From positions 4,650,001 through 4,714,000 of the forward strand of contig CM034107.1 in assembly GCA_019914945.1 (NCBI GenBank): a DNA stretch of 64,000 nucleotides. The letters run 5' to 3'. The notes under the pieces are model-generated. The model did not search any database. It was not told the DNA's origin and was given only the letters and a program-made list of their open reading frames with translations. Made by a program: the position numbers and the translations under genes. Within the stretch, counting starts at the first letter, position 1, and the number at the start of each line of letters is the position of its first letter. Positions 47,726 to 59,000 of this stretch are shown here, one piece after another. The stretch comes from Typha latifolia (lineage: Eukaryota > Streptophyta > Magnoliopsida > Poales > Typhaceae).

Positions 47726-48634
47726 AATCTATTAAGCTGATAACAACTTTTTCTTATGATCACATGTTTAATTTTCTTTTAAAATTAATCCAATTTGCTT
47801 GCAGCTTCTCATGAGTTTACTTGATGGCTAAGGATGAAAGAGCTCAAAGAGATGAGTAAAATAAATTTCAAATAGAGACATGGAAGGACACCTAAGGCCT
47901 CTTTTAGCAAGAGTCCTATGAGCTTTCTCCATGCCTTTCTATTTTATTAAGGAAAAGTCACTGGAATCTACTTAAGCTTTATACCACAAACCACTAGCAT
48001 CTATGAGGCATCCCACAAGGACATGTCTCTTCATCTCCAGTTGCACCAAGTGGCATTCATTTCCTCCTCATTTTTCTTTTTACATTCCAAAATTTAATCC
48101 TTCTTCTTCTTTTTTTCTTTTTTCTTTTCTAAACGCGGATGTCTCATAGATTTGAAAAAGAAAATAAAAAATAGAAAGAAAGTGGCGTTCCTTCATAACT
48201 CCAGCAATGCAGTGATGGATTTGAAGTATGGCATTTAATTAGGGAGGAGGAATTCCTCTTGACATGATTCTTTTTGCAGAAAGGCGCAACGAAAAGAGGA
48301 GATGTCCAAGCAAATGTTAGTAGCTTTCTCAGGAAGAATAACTCACACCTGTGTAAAGATAAAGGAGTTGCAGTAGTTGAAAATTAACCCATTAAAACTT
48401 AGAGGGACCCAAGAAGACACGATCATGCATTAGCGAATGGAGAATTAATAATGTAGCATCAGACCAATAGGAGGGCTCAAGAGGGTACATCAAATTGCAT
48501 CAAAGATAGGACAAAGCCTTGTGATGTGTAAAGATGGGCATGGCGTATTATTCTAGTTAGGGTTTTACACCTATATGAAGCCTATGACTCTCTTCCCTCT
48601 CCTAAGTGGCCATTGTTGTGATAATAAAGAGTGA
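47726..48634. other. Upstream region of the AGL12-type MADS gene
   Basis: No gene seen. T/C-rich low complexity at 48095-48130. A weak TATA-like CTATATGA lies near 48572. I saw no perfect CArG box. Confidence 0.35.
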
Positions 48635-48674
48635 GGAAGAAGAAGAAGAAGAAGAAGAAGAAGAAGAAGAAGAA

Positions 48675-48705
<31 letters not shown>

Positions 48706-48759
48706 AAGGAGGAGGAGGAGGAGGAGAAGGAGAAGGAGGAGGAGGAGGAGGAGGAGGAG
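48635..48759. repeat. (GAA)n/(GGA)n triplet tract upstream of the MADS start
   Basis: About 40 purine triplets (mostly GAA, then GGA) end 93 bases before the ATG of the MADS gene, probably in its 5' UTR or core promoter. The tract produces spurious poly-Leu/Phe/Ser frames on the minus strand. Confidence 0.95.
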
Positions 48760-48852
48760 CAGGAGAAGGAAGAGCGAAAGGTAGGTACGTAGCTCGAAGC
48801 AGTGGGCAACAACCTCGAAGCTAGTCCAAACTAGTGGGAGGTTGTGTGCGAG

Positions 48853-49289
48853 ATGGCGCGCGGAAAAGTGCAGATGAAGCGGATCGAGAACCCCGTTCAC
48901 CGCCAGGTCACCTTCTGCAAGCGCCGGGCGGGGCTGCTCAAGAAGGCCAAGGAGCTGTCGGTGTTGTGCGACGCCGACATCGGCATCATCATGTTCTCCA
49001 CGCATGGAAAGCTCTATGAGCTCGCCACTAAGGGGTAGGTGTATCATTTCCCTTGCTCCCTTCCTCCCTCCCTCATCAAGTATATATATATATATATTTA
49101 AGTTTTTCATAGTTGAACTGATCGTGAGGAACATTTTAATTTCTTGGGACTGTTGAAGAACGATGGAAGGACTGATCGATAGGTACAAGAGTGCATGTGG
49201 GGATGCTCAAACTGAAGGTCCTGAGCTCAGCCAACCACAGATGGTTAACTTCTTGCTTCTCTATACCCTTTAGATTTAATTAATTTGCA

Positions 49290-49327
<38 letters not shown>

Positions 49328-51539
49328 CAAGATATAGGTTTATATTGCAGTCTCTCAAATTTTTTTTTTTGTTTTTGCATTCTTAGTGGTGTTTGCTCTT
49401 GCAAAAGTAGTCTAAGGAATGTGGGTATAATAAAGGGGTTGGATAGAGATTCGAATAGAGAAGAGAGAACATACACATAAAGAACCTACAAGAATATGTA
49501 TGCATGTATATATATAGGTCTATCACTTCATGCATCAAGTTCTACCGTACAATTTGGAAGTATAATGAGAGAGTCACAAACTATATTAAAGTGAGTTAAT
49601 ATTACACTAATAAGATGTAGGGCATGAGCTAGCCCAGATTGAGAAAAGCTGGATAGGGCAAACTTCATTTAAGTAGCAAGTTGATGGGGAATATGATTTT
49701 AGGGATAGCTAGGGTTCCCCTGGAATCATTAAGATCATGTGGGTTGAGAAATAAGCTACCAAGTTATACTGTCGCTTTTGAACAAGAAACTGCTAAAATA
49801 CATAAAAGGGTCGTTTGGTTTTTTGTGTTTCAAGATACAACATCTATAATGTTAAATAAGAAATCGATATAAATAATAAAATTTATGACCTTCTCTCTTT
49901 TCTTTCCAAAAGAGATTGAAATCCATTTAGTTGAAATGGATGTCAAAATCTTAATTGGAAAGAATATTTCGTGGAATTCATAAACTAGAAATTGATTTTT
50001 GTATTGCGCTTTATATGTGTAGATGCAGTTCTTTTTTTTTTTTTATCAAAACCATGAAGCCAAACAGCCCCAAAGTGTAGGAACGTAGAATATCATAAAA
50101 ATTAGAATTGTAGGAGAGAGAAAGAGAGTAAATGATACCTCAGAAGATATGAATCCGACAACAATGTCAGTGTCGTCCATTTTCTAGGCACCACTCATAT
50201 GTCATTCTTGACATTATACTCTTTATACCTGTCATTTGACTCTACTGTGTAATTTGAATGTTTCAAGGAATATAGTTTAAGCTTACAACCGATACATGAA
50301 TGGACTTGTAATTTGAATGCTTTAAGAGATCATCAGTATTCAAAAGTGTATCAGACAAAAGACGTTTAAATTTTCTTCTAGACATAGATATCTGCATTCT
50401 GAACACTTTATCAAGTACAATAGTGACACTAATAGATTAAGTGCCAAAGCATTAATAGCCAATTTGGAGTGATATCTTCTTAATCAGTTCCTTTCCACAT
50501 TCCAACATTTATTCTTGGACCCGGAAATAAAACCATATGACCTCCTATGCAGCCTTTTGTTGTAAGGCATTTATGTCACAAATGGTGAAGAATTTACTCT
50601 GGTAAACATGTAGGGTGACCGGTTCGATGTATATTATTACGATGTAATATATATTGTTGGTCTATTACTTAGTAGGTTAAGATTTTGGATCAATTAGCTG
50701 GTCTTTTAATACAGTGTCGTGGGGCATCCTCTTATCAATCATTTGTGCATGCACTTACCTCCAGCCTCACCTGATGGAAAAAGAAAACATATTCTTGTTA
50801 GGAGGGGCTTTTAGAAACCAATGCATTTCAATGGATATAGGCAGCAAACCTCTCCATTGGTCCACAACAAAGTGGTGGGGTTCCAAGTTAGAAGAAAGAG
50901 TTTTGAATTACATGCAGGCATCTTTATAATAATCCCTTTATAAAATTCTTTAGAAATTTAATTATCTCCAAGAGACATGGACATTAATGTATCTATCTTT
51001 GGGTAGCCAAACACAAGGAAAGCAACAACTTTAGAATGTTGCATCTTACCTAAATTATTTGCTTAGATAAAAGGAATGGTGATTAACTTTTTTAAGTTTT
51101 ATATTACACTTTTTTCAAGGTTTATATAAAATAACTTAATAGAAGTTACTCACAGTACTGCACAAGGTTTTGTTTCCTAAAATAACTGAAAGAAAGTATT
51201 GTGATTTGTTAGCAACCTTGCAATGGTGATCATTCATCTCGCAATTGCAATTTTCTAGATTAGAATTAATTTTCCATCTATGAAGCATGAAGCAAGACAT
51301 ATAAACTGAAAACAATATAAGAGCGAAGTATTTTTCTCATGATCTGCACTATATTTATATAAGCAGGAGTCTGAACAAGAGGCGAGGATGTTAAAGCAAG
51401 AGATCAACCTATTACAGAAGGGTCTGAGGTAATCCTCCACACAAGCATGTATATCCATGCATACGTATTATTAATGAATTCTTGTTTTATTTCGACAAGA
51501 CCGAGTAGAAACCTAAAAATATGATGCCATTAACAACTT

Positions 51540-51587
<48 letters not shown>

Positions 51588-52732
51588 GAAACACTAGCTT
51601 GTCTATCTTCTTAAAGTATTAAAGTACTTTCAAGTTGCCACTAAAATTTACGTGTATGCTTACAAATTTATCCAAATAGGTTGATAAAATGAACATATGA
51701 AGATTAATCAACAAACCATGTCAAATAACTTTACACACCCAAGCAAGAACAAACATAAACACATGAATATAGTTGTTCATGAAATCTATTTATGAAGAAT
51801 GAAATTTTTAAATGTCGATAGGTACATGTTTGGCGATAGAGCCACTGAACAGATGACACTAGAAGAACTGCTTGCCCTAGAAAGACATCTAGAGATCTGG
51901 ATGTACAACATACGCTCTGCAAAGGTAAGTAACTAGCTAGGTTTCATATGCTTGCTGATATTAATTTCTAACCCTAAAGTTTGCATGTAACTAATGTTAA
52001 ACCTCTCATGAACAGATGCAGATAATGTTCCAAGAGATCCAATCACTGAAAAATAAGGTAGTTCAAATCTCCGATGCTTTTAATTAGTTTTTAGATATTC
52101 ATTAATAAATTTCTTTCTTATAGTAATTTTGTTTTACACAGGAAGGCATACTGAAAGCCACTAATGAGTTTCTCCAAGAGAAGGTTAAAGCACATGCTAA
52201 ACTTATCTTTTACCAATGGCTTAATGTTCTAAGTATACACAAGGGAAATTTATCAAAACCACCTATATATATATTTTGTTTTTATTATCATCTGACTCTT
52301 GTATTTTGCTTTTAATGCTTAAGTATATAGACAAGTTAAAATTAACCATCAAAGCGAATGACAGTAATACTCTTGAGTAAGCTTTCTAAGGTTAAGGTAA
52401 ATAAAAATTAGGGGTTTTTTAGGTATCTTAGTTGGTTCTCGCCAGGGTCGGTGTTTGAGATGCAATAAAAGTAAAAAAATGTAAGGTGTTAGTTCTAATA
52501 AATGTTCTTATATATTATAATCTAATCTTTTTTTATCTCATTCTTTTCTTTAACTTGTTTACTAATGTTGCAGATAGTAGAGCAACATGGGGTTTTTGAC
52601 ATAGCCCCAATGGTAGCACAGCAGAACTGGCATTTTACTGAAGCCCCAATTGTAGATGGCATAACTTACCCACTAACCATAGAGAATGACTATTCCAATT
52701 GTAGGGGCTCAGAGATGGGCTATTCCTACTGA
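48853..52732 (+). CDS. AGL12: MIKC-type MADS-box transcription factor, AGL12/XAL1 (OsMADS26) clade
   Basis: Seven exons: 48853-49034, 49159-49243, 51367-51428, 51822-51924, 52016-52057, 52142-52183, 52574-52732; the sum is 675 nt, giving 224 aa, with exon sizes (182, 85, 62, 103, 42, 42, 159) typical of MIKC genes and all GT-AG. Residues 1-60 are a complete MADS DNA-binding domain ([54 protein letters not shown]). The intervening region is 61-about 88, the K domain about 89-170 ([57 protein letters not shown]) and the C-terminal part about 173-224. The first-exon sequence and the [13 protein letters not shown] phrase point to the AGL12 clade, whose members act in root development, flowering time or stress response. 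ATG 48853 gives the canonical MARGK start. Intron 2 (2.1 kb) holds a TA tract and a MITE, intron 3 a 44-base A run, intron 6 a foldback element. The 3' UTR runs to about 52940. Confidence 0.95.
49293..49326. repeat. (TA)n microsatellite in MADS intron 2
   Basis: About 17 TA units, 50 bases after the exon 2 donor site. A likely length-polymorphic marker. Confidence 0.95.
49808..50071. mobile_element. Small MITE in MADS intron 2
   Basis: The ends GGGTCGTTTGGTTTTTTGTG and (reverse complement) GGGGCTGTTTGGCTTCATGG are terminal inverted repeats of the GGGxCTGTTTGG style common to PIF/Harbinger-type MITEs. It is about 264 bp. Flanking A-runs hide any 3-bp duplication. Confidence 0.5.
51541..51584. 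repeat. A44 homopolymer in MADS intron 3
   Basis: Forty-four consecutive A residues, 112 bases after the exon 3 donor site. No retroposed gene or SINE body was recognised to its left, so its origin is unclear. Confidence 0.95.
52242..52505. mobile_element. Foldback element in MADS intron 6
   Basis: Left gggaaatttatcaaaaccac and reverse-complemented right gaacatttattagaactaac start related arms, and the left arm resembles the reverse complement of the right end of the element at 47085-47725 (gggaaatatatcaaaaacgc). It occupies most of the 390-bp intron 6. Ends approximate. Confidence 0.45.
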
Positions 52733-53039
52733 TAGCAATAAAGCTTGAGGGACTTACTTTGTTAAAAGGTTTTAATATTTGTCAGTGTGTAATCAGAAAC
52801 TGTGTCTGTGTTTGTATCTGTATAGTCTTGTGACCCCTCAAGCTCTCATTCCAACAACTACTACTACTACTACAATAATGTTGGAAATTTGTTGTGCTTT
52901 CTTATCTTGTAAAAGACCCTATTAGGGTTTAATGCCATTGATCTATTTATGTTGCACCTTTATTTTTATTTTTTTTCTAACTTCAATTTCTTTAGCAAGG
53001 AATTCTTACCACCCCTTTTTTTCTACGTAAAGCAAGCAA

Positions 53040-56000
53040 CTTTATGGAGGTGCTCTTTTCTTTTTCTTGAAAACAATCAGATTAATCCTCATGAGCAGCC
53101 CTGGATGCAACAGGGTTGCTTATCAACATCTGGGCCTTCTTTAAGATTAGAGACTTGTTCACCAGGGCCAGGCCTTTAACACTCAAACCTCCTTTGTCCA
53201 ACGGTTTGCACATGCTATTCCAACTTTTTGGATGAAGGTGCTTGCAATTCCTTCCCATCGAACCCTCCTAGAAATTAGGCATTAATGCACTGAGCTTGGG
53301 TATAAGATAGCCAGGGAGAATGACAGTGCCCATGAAATACGTGAGGATATAGCATAAAACTACTTTGATTAGCATTATACCCCCCTGAAAAGGAGAAAAG
53401 ATTCATCTTCCAACACCCTAAGTTCAAACGAAGCTAATCTTAAATGAACTTGTAACCATCATGTTTAGACTTAGGTGTGGTGTAAGGAGAGGTGCTCCAA
53501 GATACTTCTCCCCATACTCTAACGGTTTGGTCTTCAACACCTCAAATGTTCTCAGTATGGGGGCTTCACTTGCTTTCGGTCTGGCCTTTGGTGTGCTTCA
53601 CTTGCTTTCGGTCTAAAGAATGTGGCCAATTTCTATAGATTGATGACTCGGTCGGAGATCTTAGAGTGTTTGTTTATGATTCAAGAGATGTTGGAAGTTT
53701 TGATCTCAACCCTCCCCAACAAAAGAAGATCATCAGCAAACATTGCATGATTCATCATAGGAGCGCTCCTTCCTGGTTTAATCCCTCTAAAGACTTTGTA
53801 CTGGATGCCTTGATCAAGAAGGTAAGAAAGAATTGTTAGAATCCTTGCGATGACTTAAAGAAGCCGTCCCAAGTCTCATTGAGATCCAAAGCAAGACTAG
53901 AAGTAGAAATACACTCATAAACCAAATTCACAAAGTCTCTCGGGAACCCATAAATAGAGAGATGGCCCTTTAGAAAACATCATTCCATCTGGTCAAAGAC
54001 TTTGGACAAGTAAGCCTTGAGCATGAACGCGATTGTCTTGCTATGAGATTGACTAGAGGTAGCACAAAATCTCTCAAACCATCGCCTAGTTGTCAATGAT
54101 CAAATGACTTGGTATAAATGCATTTTGTGCAATGATGCTCTTAAGAAAATGCTTTTTCCTTCACACTATGATTTTAGAAAAAAATCTTATAAATGGTATT
54201 ACATAAGCTGATAGGCTAGTAGTCACCTACTTTAGATGGCTTTGGCAATCAAGATAATAGTGGATATATTAAGATTAATTTCTATCCATCTTCCCCAAAG
54301 AGAAGAACTCCTACAAAGCCCACTACCAATCTAAGATCATTCCAATAGAGCTAGAAGAAATATGTCGAAAAACATTCGACCTAGGGACTCATCATTACAA
54401 AATATTTGAGGTTCTGTACGTGATTTTCTTATTCAAAGGCATAATAGCCAAATCCTTCACCCAACCAATCCACCTGGTTAAGTTTATGAAAAGAAATAGG
54501 ATTATTATAAGAGAAGAGGACTTGAAAGTGCGATACAAACTTAGTTCCAATCTCCTTAGAAGCACAGAGCCAACTCTCCCTATCTTTATGAAGGGAACAA
54601 ATATTCTTTCTTCTTTTTTAGGATATAGCAAGGGAGAGAAGCATTTTGTATTTCGATCACCCCATGCAAGACAGTTAAAGCGGGCTCTTTGGTGCTAGTA
54701 CATTTCAGACTTGAGGAGCATATACTCATGTCTACTTCTTGGCACATAATCATAGGACTGTCAATTACTACTCTGTAGTCAGAGGAGCTTATCTTCTATG
54801 TCATTGATCTGTCTTTTAAGGTTGCCAGCCTTGGAATGATCCCAACTCTTGAGGTAACTCATGAGCATGGAGAGATTAAAGGAGATGGGTTTGTTGGCCT
54901 TGTAGGTGAGCACCCATGCTTGCTTATATAATAGTTCAAACAACTCCAAAGTCGTCCACTAGTTTTTGAAACGAAATCTGGGCAAAATTCTTCCGACAGG
55001 TTCAGTGACAAGAAGGATCGAATTGAAGTCGCTAAAAAAAAAAGAAAATGGAAGATATAGCACACGCACATGAGGGAAGACAAAGAACTAAGTTATCGAC
55101 CCGAGTGCTCTATCAAGCCTCTCCTGGACGAGGAAGGTATCATGCCTCCTATTAGACTAGGTGTATGTCGATCTAAATGACCCGATCTAGAAGGCCTTGC
55201 ATCATAAATATGGTCAAAAAATTGTGAAAGCCTTGAGTGGCTGGCAGTGTGATCCCTTTCTTTTCATGTCTGGATCAGAATGACATTGAAATTATTAATG
55301 CAATAGAGCAAAAGGAAGCTGAAAGAATACTGGGAGATCCGCGACTAAAAAGTTATAATCACCATAAGGATTTTTAAAAAACACCACACATGACTCAATT
55401 GTGATTAGGGTAGACATCATGGACAAGAGCCAAAATGAAGTAGTCATTTGCTTCCAAAATCTATCCCTAATGGCCTAAGGCCAAAATAACCAAAGGCCTC
55501 TACAATGCCCCCCGGAACTTATCACATAGTTGTACTTGGGAGGGAGAGTATTGATAACGAGAGGATTGTTAGAATTGCACTTCATCTCTGAGATGAATAT
55601 TGAAACACCCCAATCCTACCACTGTCCCTCACATGAGACTTATGTATATTCTAGAAGAGCTAGCAACATACGCATTATCATCCGATAAAATAAAAATAAC
55701 CAAATAATAATAAAACCCATAGTCCACAATAAGTCCATCAATAATATAAAAGTGAGTAGAGTCATCGAATACAAGAGTATATGCTAAAAATTAAATTACA
55801 ATAAGTGAAGAACATAATCCTTTATAAAACTATAATATATAAAAAATAAGAAAGGTCTAATGTCTTACTAAATAAAGTATTATAGAAACTCCCACCACAA
55901 CTACAATCATTCTGCATCATATGTCAACGTAGATGAGCTTAACGTTTAGCTAGTAGCTAGCATAATATGTATGGAGAGTTTCATAACATGAAAAAGTTCA

Positions 56001-59000
56001 CATTTACGCCTAATATGTAAGTACATAAATAGTCAAAGAAAATGTGATGTTAAATAATCACAAAATCATCTATATATTATTTGTATTATCATATTAAATA
56101 TCAACCCAATAGATGATATATTAATAATATACTCATCTTCGATCGTCTCTATGTATGACATAAGACGAGCATTAAATTATATTAGTTAGTACGATTCAAA
56201 TTCATGCTTTTATTATATTCACTAGTCCACTTGACTCGCCTATCATTAGGTTACCCAATGTTAGGCCCATTAATTGACACCCGTACTTAAATATATAACC
56301 TCAAAAAGGAGAATATACCTAGTGGTAGAATTGTCTACCATTACCTAACAAATGGTTGACTAATTGTCCATCATAGCAAAATAAGGATCTCAATCATAGC
56401 GCATCACTATGGGTTAGCATCGCACCTCAATGTTACTCGTCCAAGCCCTCAGCTCAACATTATTGCATCGCCAATGCAGAAATCATGAGTCGATGCTCAA
56501 GAATGTCATGACCATGCATCATTGGATACCACTATGTCCATTACATCTCACCCTTCTACCACTATCTTAATATCCCAAGGATTTTACTCTTGTCCACCAA
56601 TAATATAATAACATGTTGCCTGCTACCCGACGAACAATATTCTAATTGTTTGGGATCTATAGATCGAGACCTCAAGCGTATGCCCTACTATATAATACTT
56701 TAATATAAAATTTTCATCCTTTATCCTAGCTGAGAGGTGTCTGGTATTGCCAAGATCAACGAGTCGCACCTCTCAAGATAGTGCACGTGTGCTATTAGCA
56801 TGCTATCATTTAAGCTGAATATTAAGATAGCAATCGACAAGCATAATGAAGAACATCATCATCATCATAGAATAATTAAGTGATATATTGTAAACACGCT
56901 ATATAAGAAAAATATTAACATGGTAATCAACACCCACATCGAAAGATATCATCATCATAGAAGAATTACAAATTATCATAAATGAACATACTAATTAAGA
57001 TACACAATCACCATGCCAACTACAGTTATTCAACTATCTTACTGAGTTAATATGTTCAGCAATGTAAGCTAATTCTACCATGTCATGCATGAAATGTTCT
57101 TGTGTACTATCAACCATAACATATTACTAATTAACAAAAAAGGAGAATAGCTCACTTGTTTGGAATAACTCATTTTTCTAGTGAAGTAGGCTCCACTCTA
57201 AACTCGGTCTAATTTGAGAGACGTGTTGGCCTAGAAAGATCTACGATAGAATACTGAATTACCACCCAAAATCTGCATATATAAAGATAAATAAAATGGT
57301 TAGAAAGACCTGCAATGGGCTCGAGCTAGGGCTCAACTAACCTAGCCCAAGAGCTTGCATGTGATAGGACCGACTCAAAGGATTGGTCCACGTACATATA
57401 CACTTTTTACAGCTGGCCCACGTGCATGCCTACTTGTACACTTGATTGGATTGAGCCAAATCCATGTTCTCTCAAGCTTGGACAAGTAAGATCAGCCCAC
57501 ACAAACTAGAATGAGGACATCTCCTATGGTATCGTCCAACTCCATTCTAGACTTGAAGAAGGATTCTGAGAGCCTCCAAGGACATGATAATTGTTCAACA
57601 CCTTAAGAGAAACTTGATTTAAACCAAATCCATCTCTAGGTTGCTCTAATGGGATTAGGTTAGAGACTGCAATGTTAAAACCTCCCACATGAATAAACTT
57701 AATGGAATGCTTCTTCTTGGGCCTATTTCTAAATGGCACACTCTGAGAGGTCGAGGCCAACAAGGTGCTAATGGAAAGTAATGAACGAGTGACAATATTA
57801 TTTTTTGGAATTAAGATTTTTAGTTGGGACCTAGAGCGGTCTCATTGATGCTGAGCCTTGCCAAGAAAGCCCTTACCAATCACATCCTTCAGATGATGAG
57901 CAAAACGATCTCCCACATCAGTAATAGCTTGGTTCTAAGAAGAGCATGTGAAAACCATGTGCTTGGCCCCTTTAGATGGGGCAACTTTAGCATAGTCGTT
58001 AGGCAAAGGGCCAAGTCCATCAACTCAAGTTTAGTCAAGCAACCCACTTAAGGAACCCATGGGTTAGCGTGCTACCTTGACCTATCACCACATTACCCGT
58101 AGACCTTGGCTCTTGAAGTCATGCCTAGTTGTTTGATATCTTACCATAACCCAGAACACAAACTGCTAAGTAGGCTCTACAGGCACTCTAACTTACCACC
58201 TAGTTGATCAGTCCTACTAGGTTCCTCTTATGGTGGAGTGATATGAGTTACTTCCATGGGCATAGCATCTCTACCCTATCCAAAGCACTCCCCCTCATCA
58301 CCTAACCAAACAATGCTTGAAAATGAGAGGGGCAAATAGCCAAGTGGTAACCAACTAAGCCACAAGTGAAGTAAATAGAGGGAAGGTTCTCATATGCAAC
58401 ATACGACACATATTAGTGAGATGGTAGTCCTAGATGGAATCCATGTGTAATGGGGCAAGTGAGATCGAGCTCCACATAGACATGGGCATAACAACCTCGC
58501 CCGATCACCATCATGGTGTCATCAATAAGAAGAGTCTCCTGACCTTAACCACAACTAAAATAAAAATTTAAGCTTCCAACATTCTTCTAACAATTTTGAT
58601 GCCCTCTTTGTAGGTAAATTGAAAGGTGAAGAATCCCTTCGGCTTATCAGCGATCATCATCATCTCAATCAGGTGTCACTACTTAATCAATTCAATTTTA
58701 ACAAGGTAAAGATAAATTTTACCTAAAATATTACTAATCAAGGCATTCTCCTATTCAACCCAGCTCTCAACGAGCTAGTCTAGGTCGATTTCCACCTTAT
58801 TAGTAGTGGACACCTAGATCTTAGCATGCTGCTCCTTTTAGATTAGGCCAACATAAGACACCTTTGATGCTTTATCCTTAGTCATTGCAGCCCACAACCT
58901 TTAGTTAGGAGGAGGGTGCTCAACCTTAGAGAGAGAGACCACCAAGAATGATGCAGGAGTTTCCATAGAAAAAGGAATATGGGAAGAGGAATCTAGAGGC
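53040..59000 (-). mobile_element. Decayed L1-type LINE, split by an LTR-like insertion
   Basis: Reading the minus strand from the right: ORF1 relics with IDDTMMVIGRGCYAHVYVEL (about 58535-58460) and a degenerate zinc knuckle YFTCGLVGYHLAIC (about 58375-58330, first Cys lost). Next come endonuclease pieces either side of frameshifts at 55590-54880 (e.g. IFISEMKCNSNNPLVIN, SGGHCRGLWLFWP, then RRHDP- and RLDRALG-like phrases in shifted frames). The reverse transcriptase follows, with GIKPGRSAPM then FADDLLLLG (53740-53714), YLGAPLL (about 53510) and GGLSVKGLALVNKSL (about 53200-53150). Stops and frameshifts are numerous. It lies tail-to-tail with the MADS gene. The 5' end is approximate and no poly(A) tail or target duplication was established. 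Confidence 0.8.
55602..57500 (+). mobile_element. LTR-like insertion inside the LINE
   Basis: TGAAACACCCCAATCC at 55602 interrupts the LINE endonuclease frame exactly where family similarity stops. About 1.9 kb of AT-rich non-coding sequence follows before LINE-like coding resumes near 57520. The start resembles the TGTAACACCCC terminus of long Ty3/gypsy LTRs, so a solo LTR is likely. The right end and the duplication are not identified. Confidence 0.4.

Noticed and set aside
48571..49188. 205-codon minus-strand ORF with a long poly-Leu stretch
   Set aside because: It is the antisense reading of the GAA/GGA triplet tract and of the MADS exon; low complexity explains its length.
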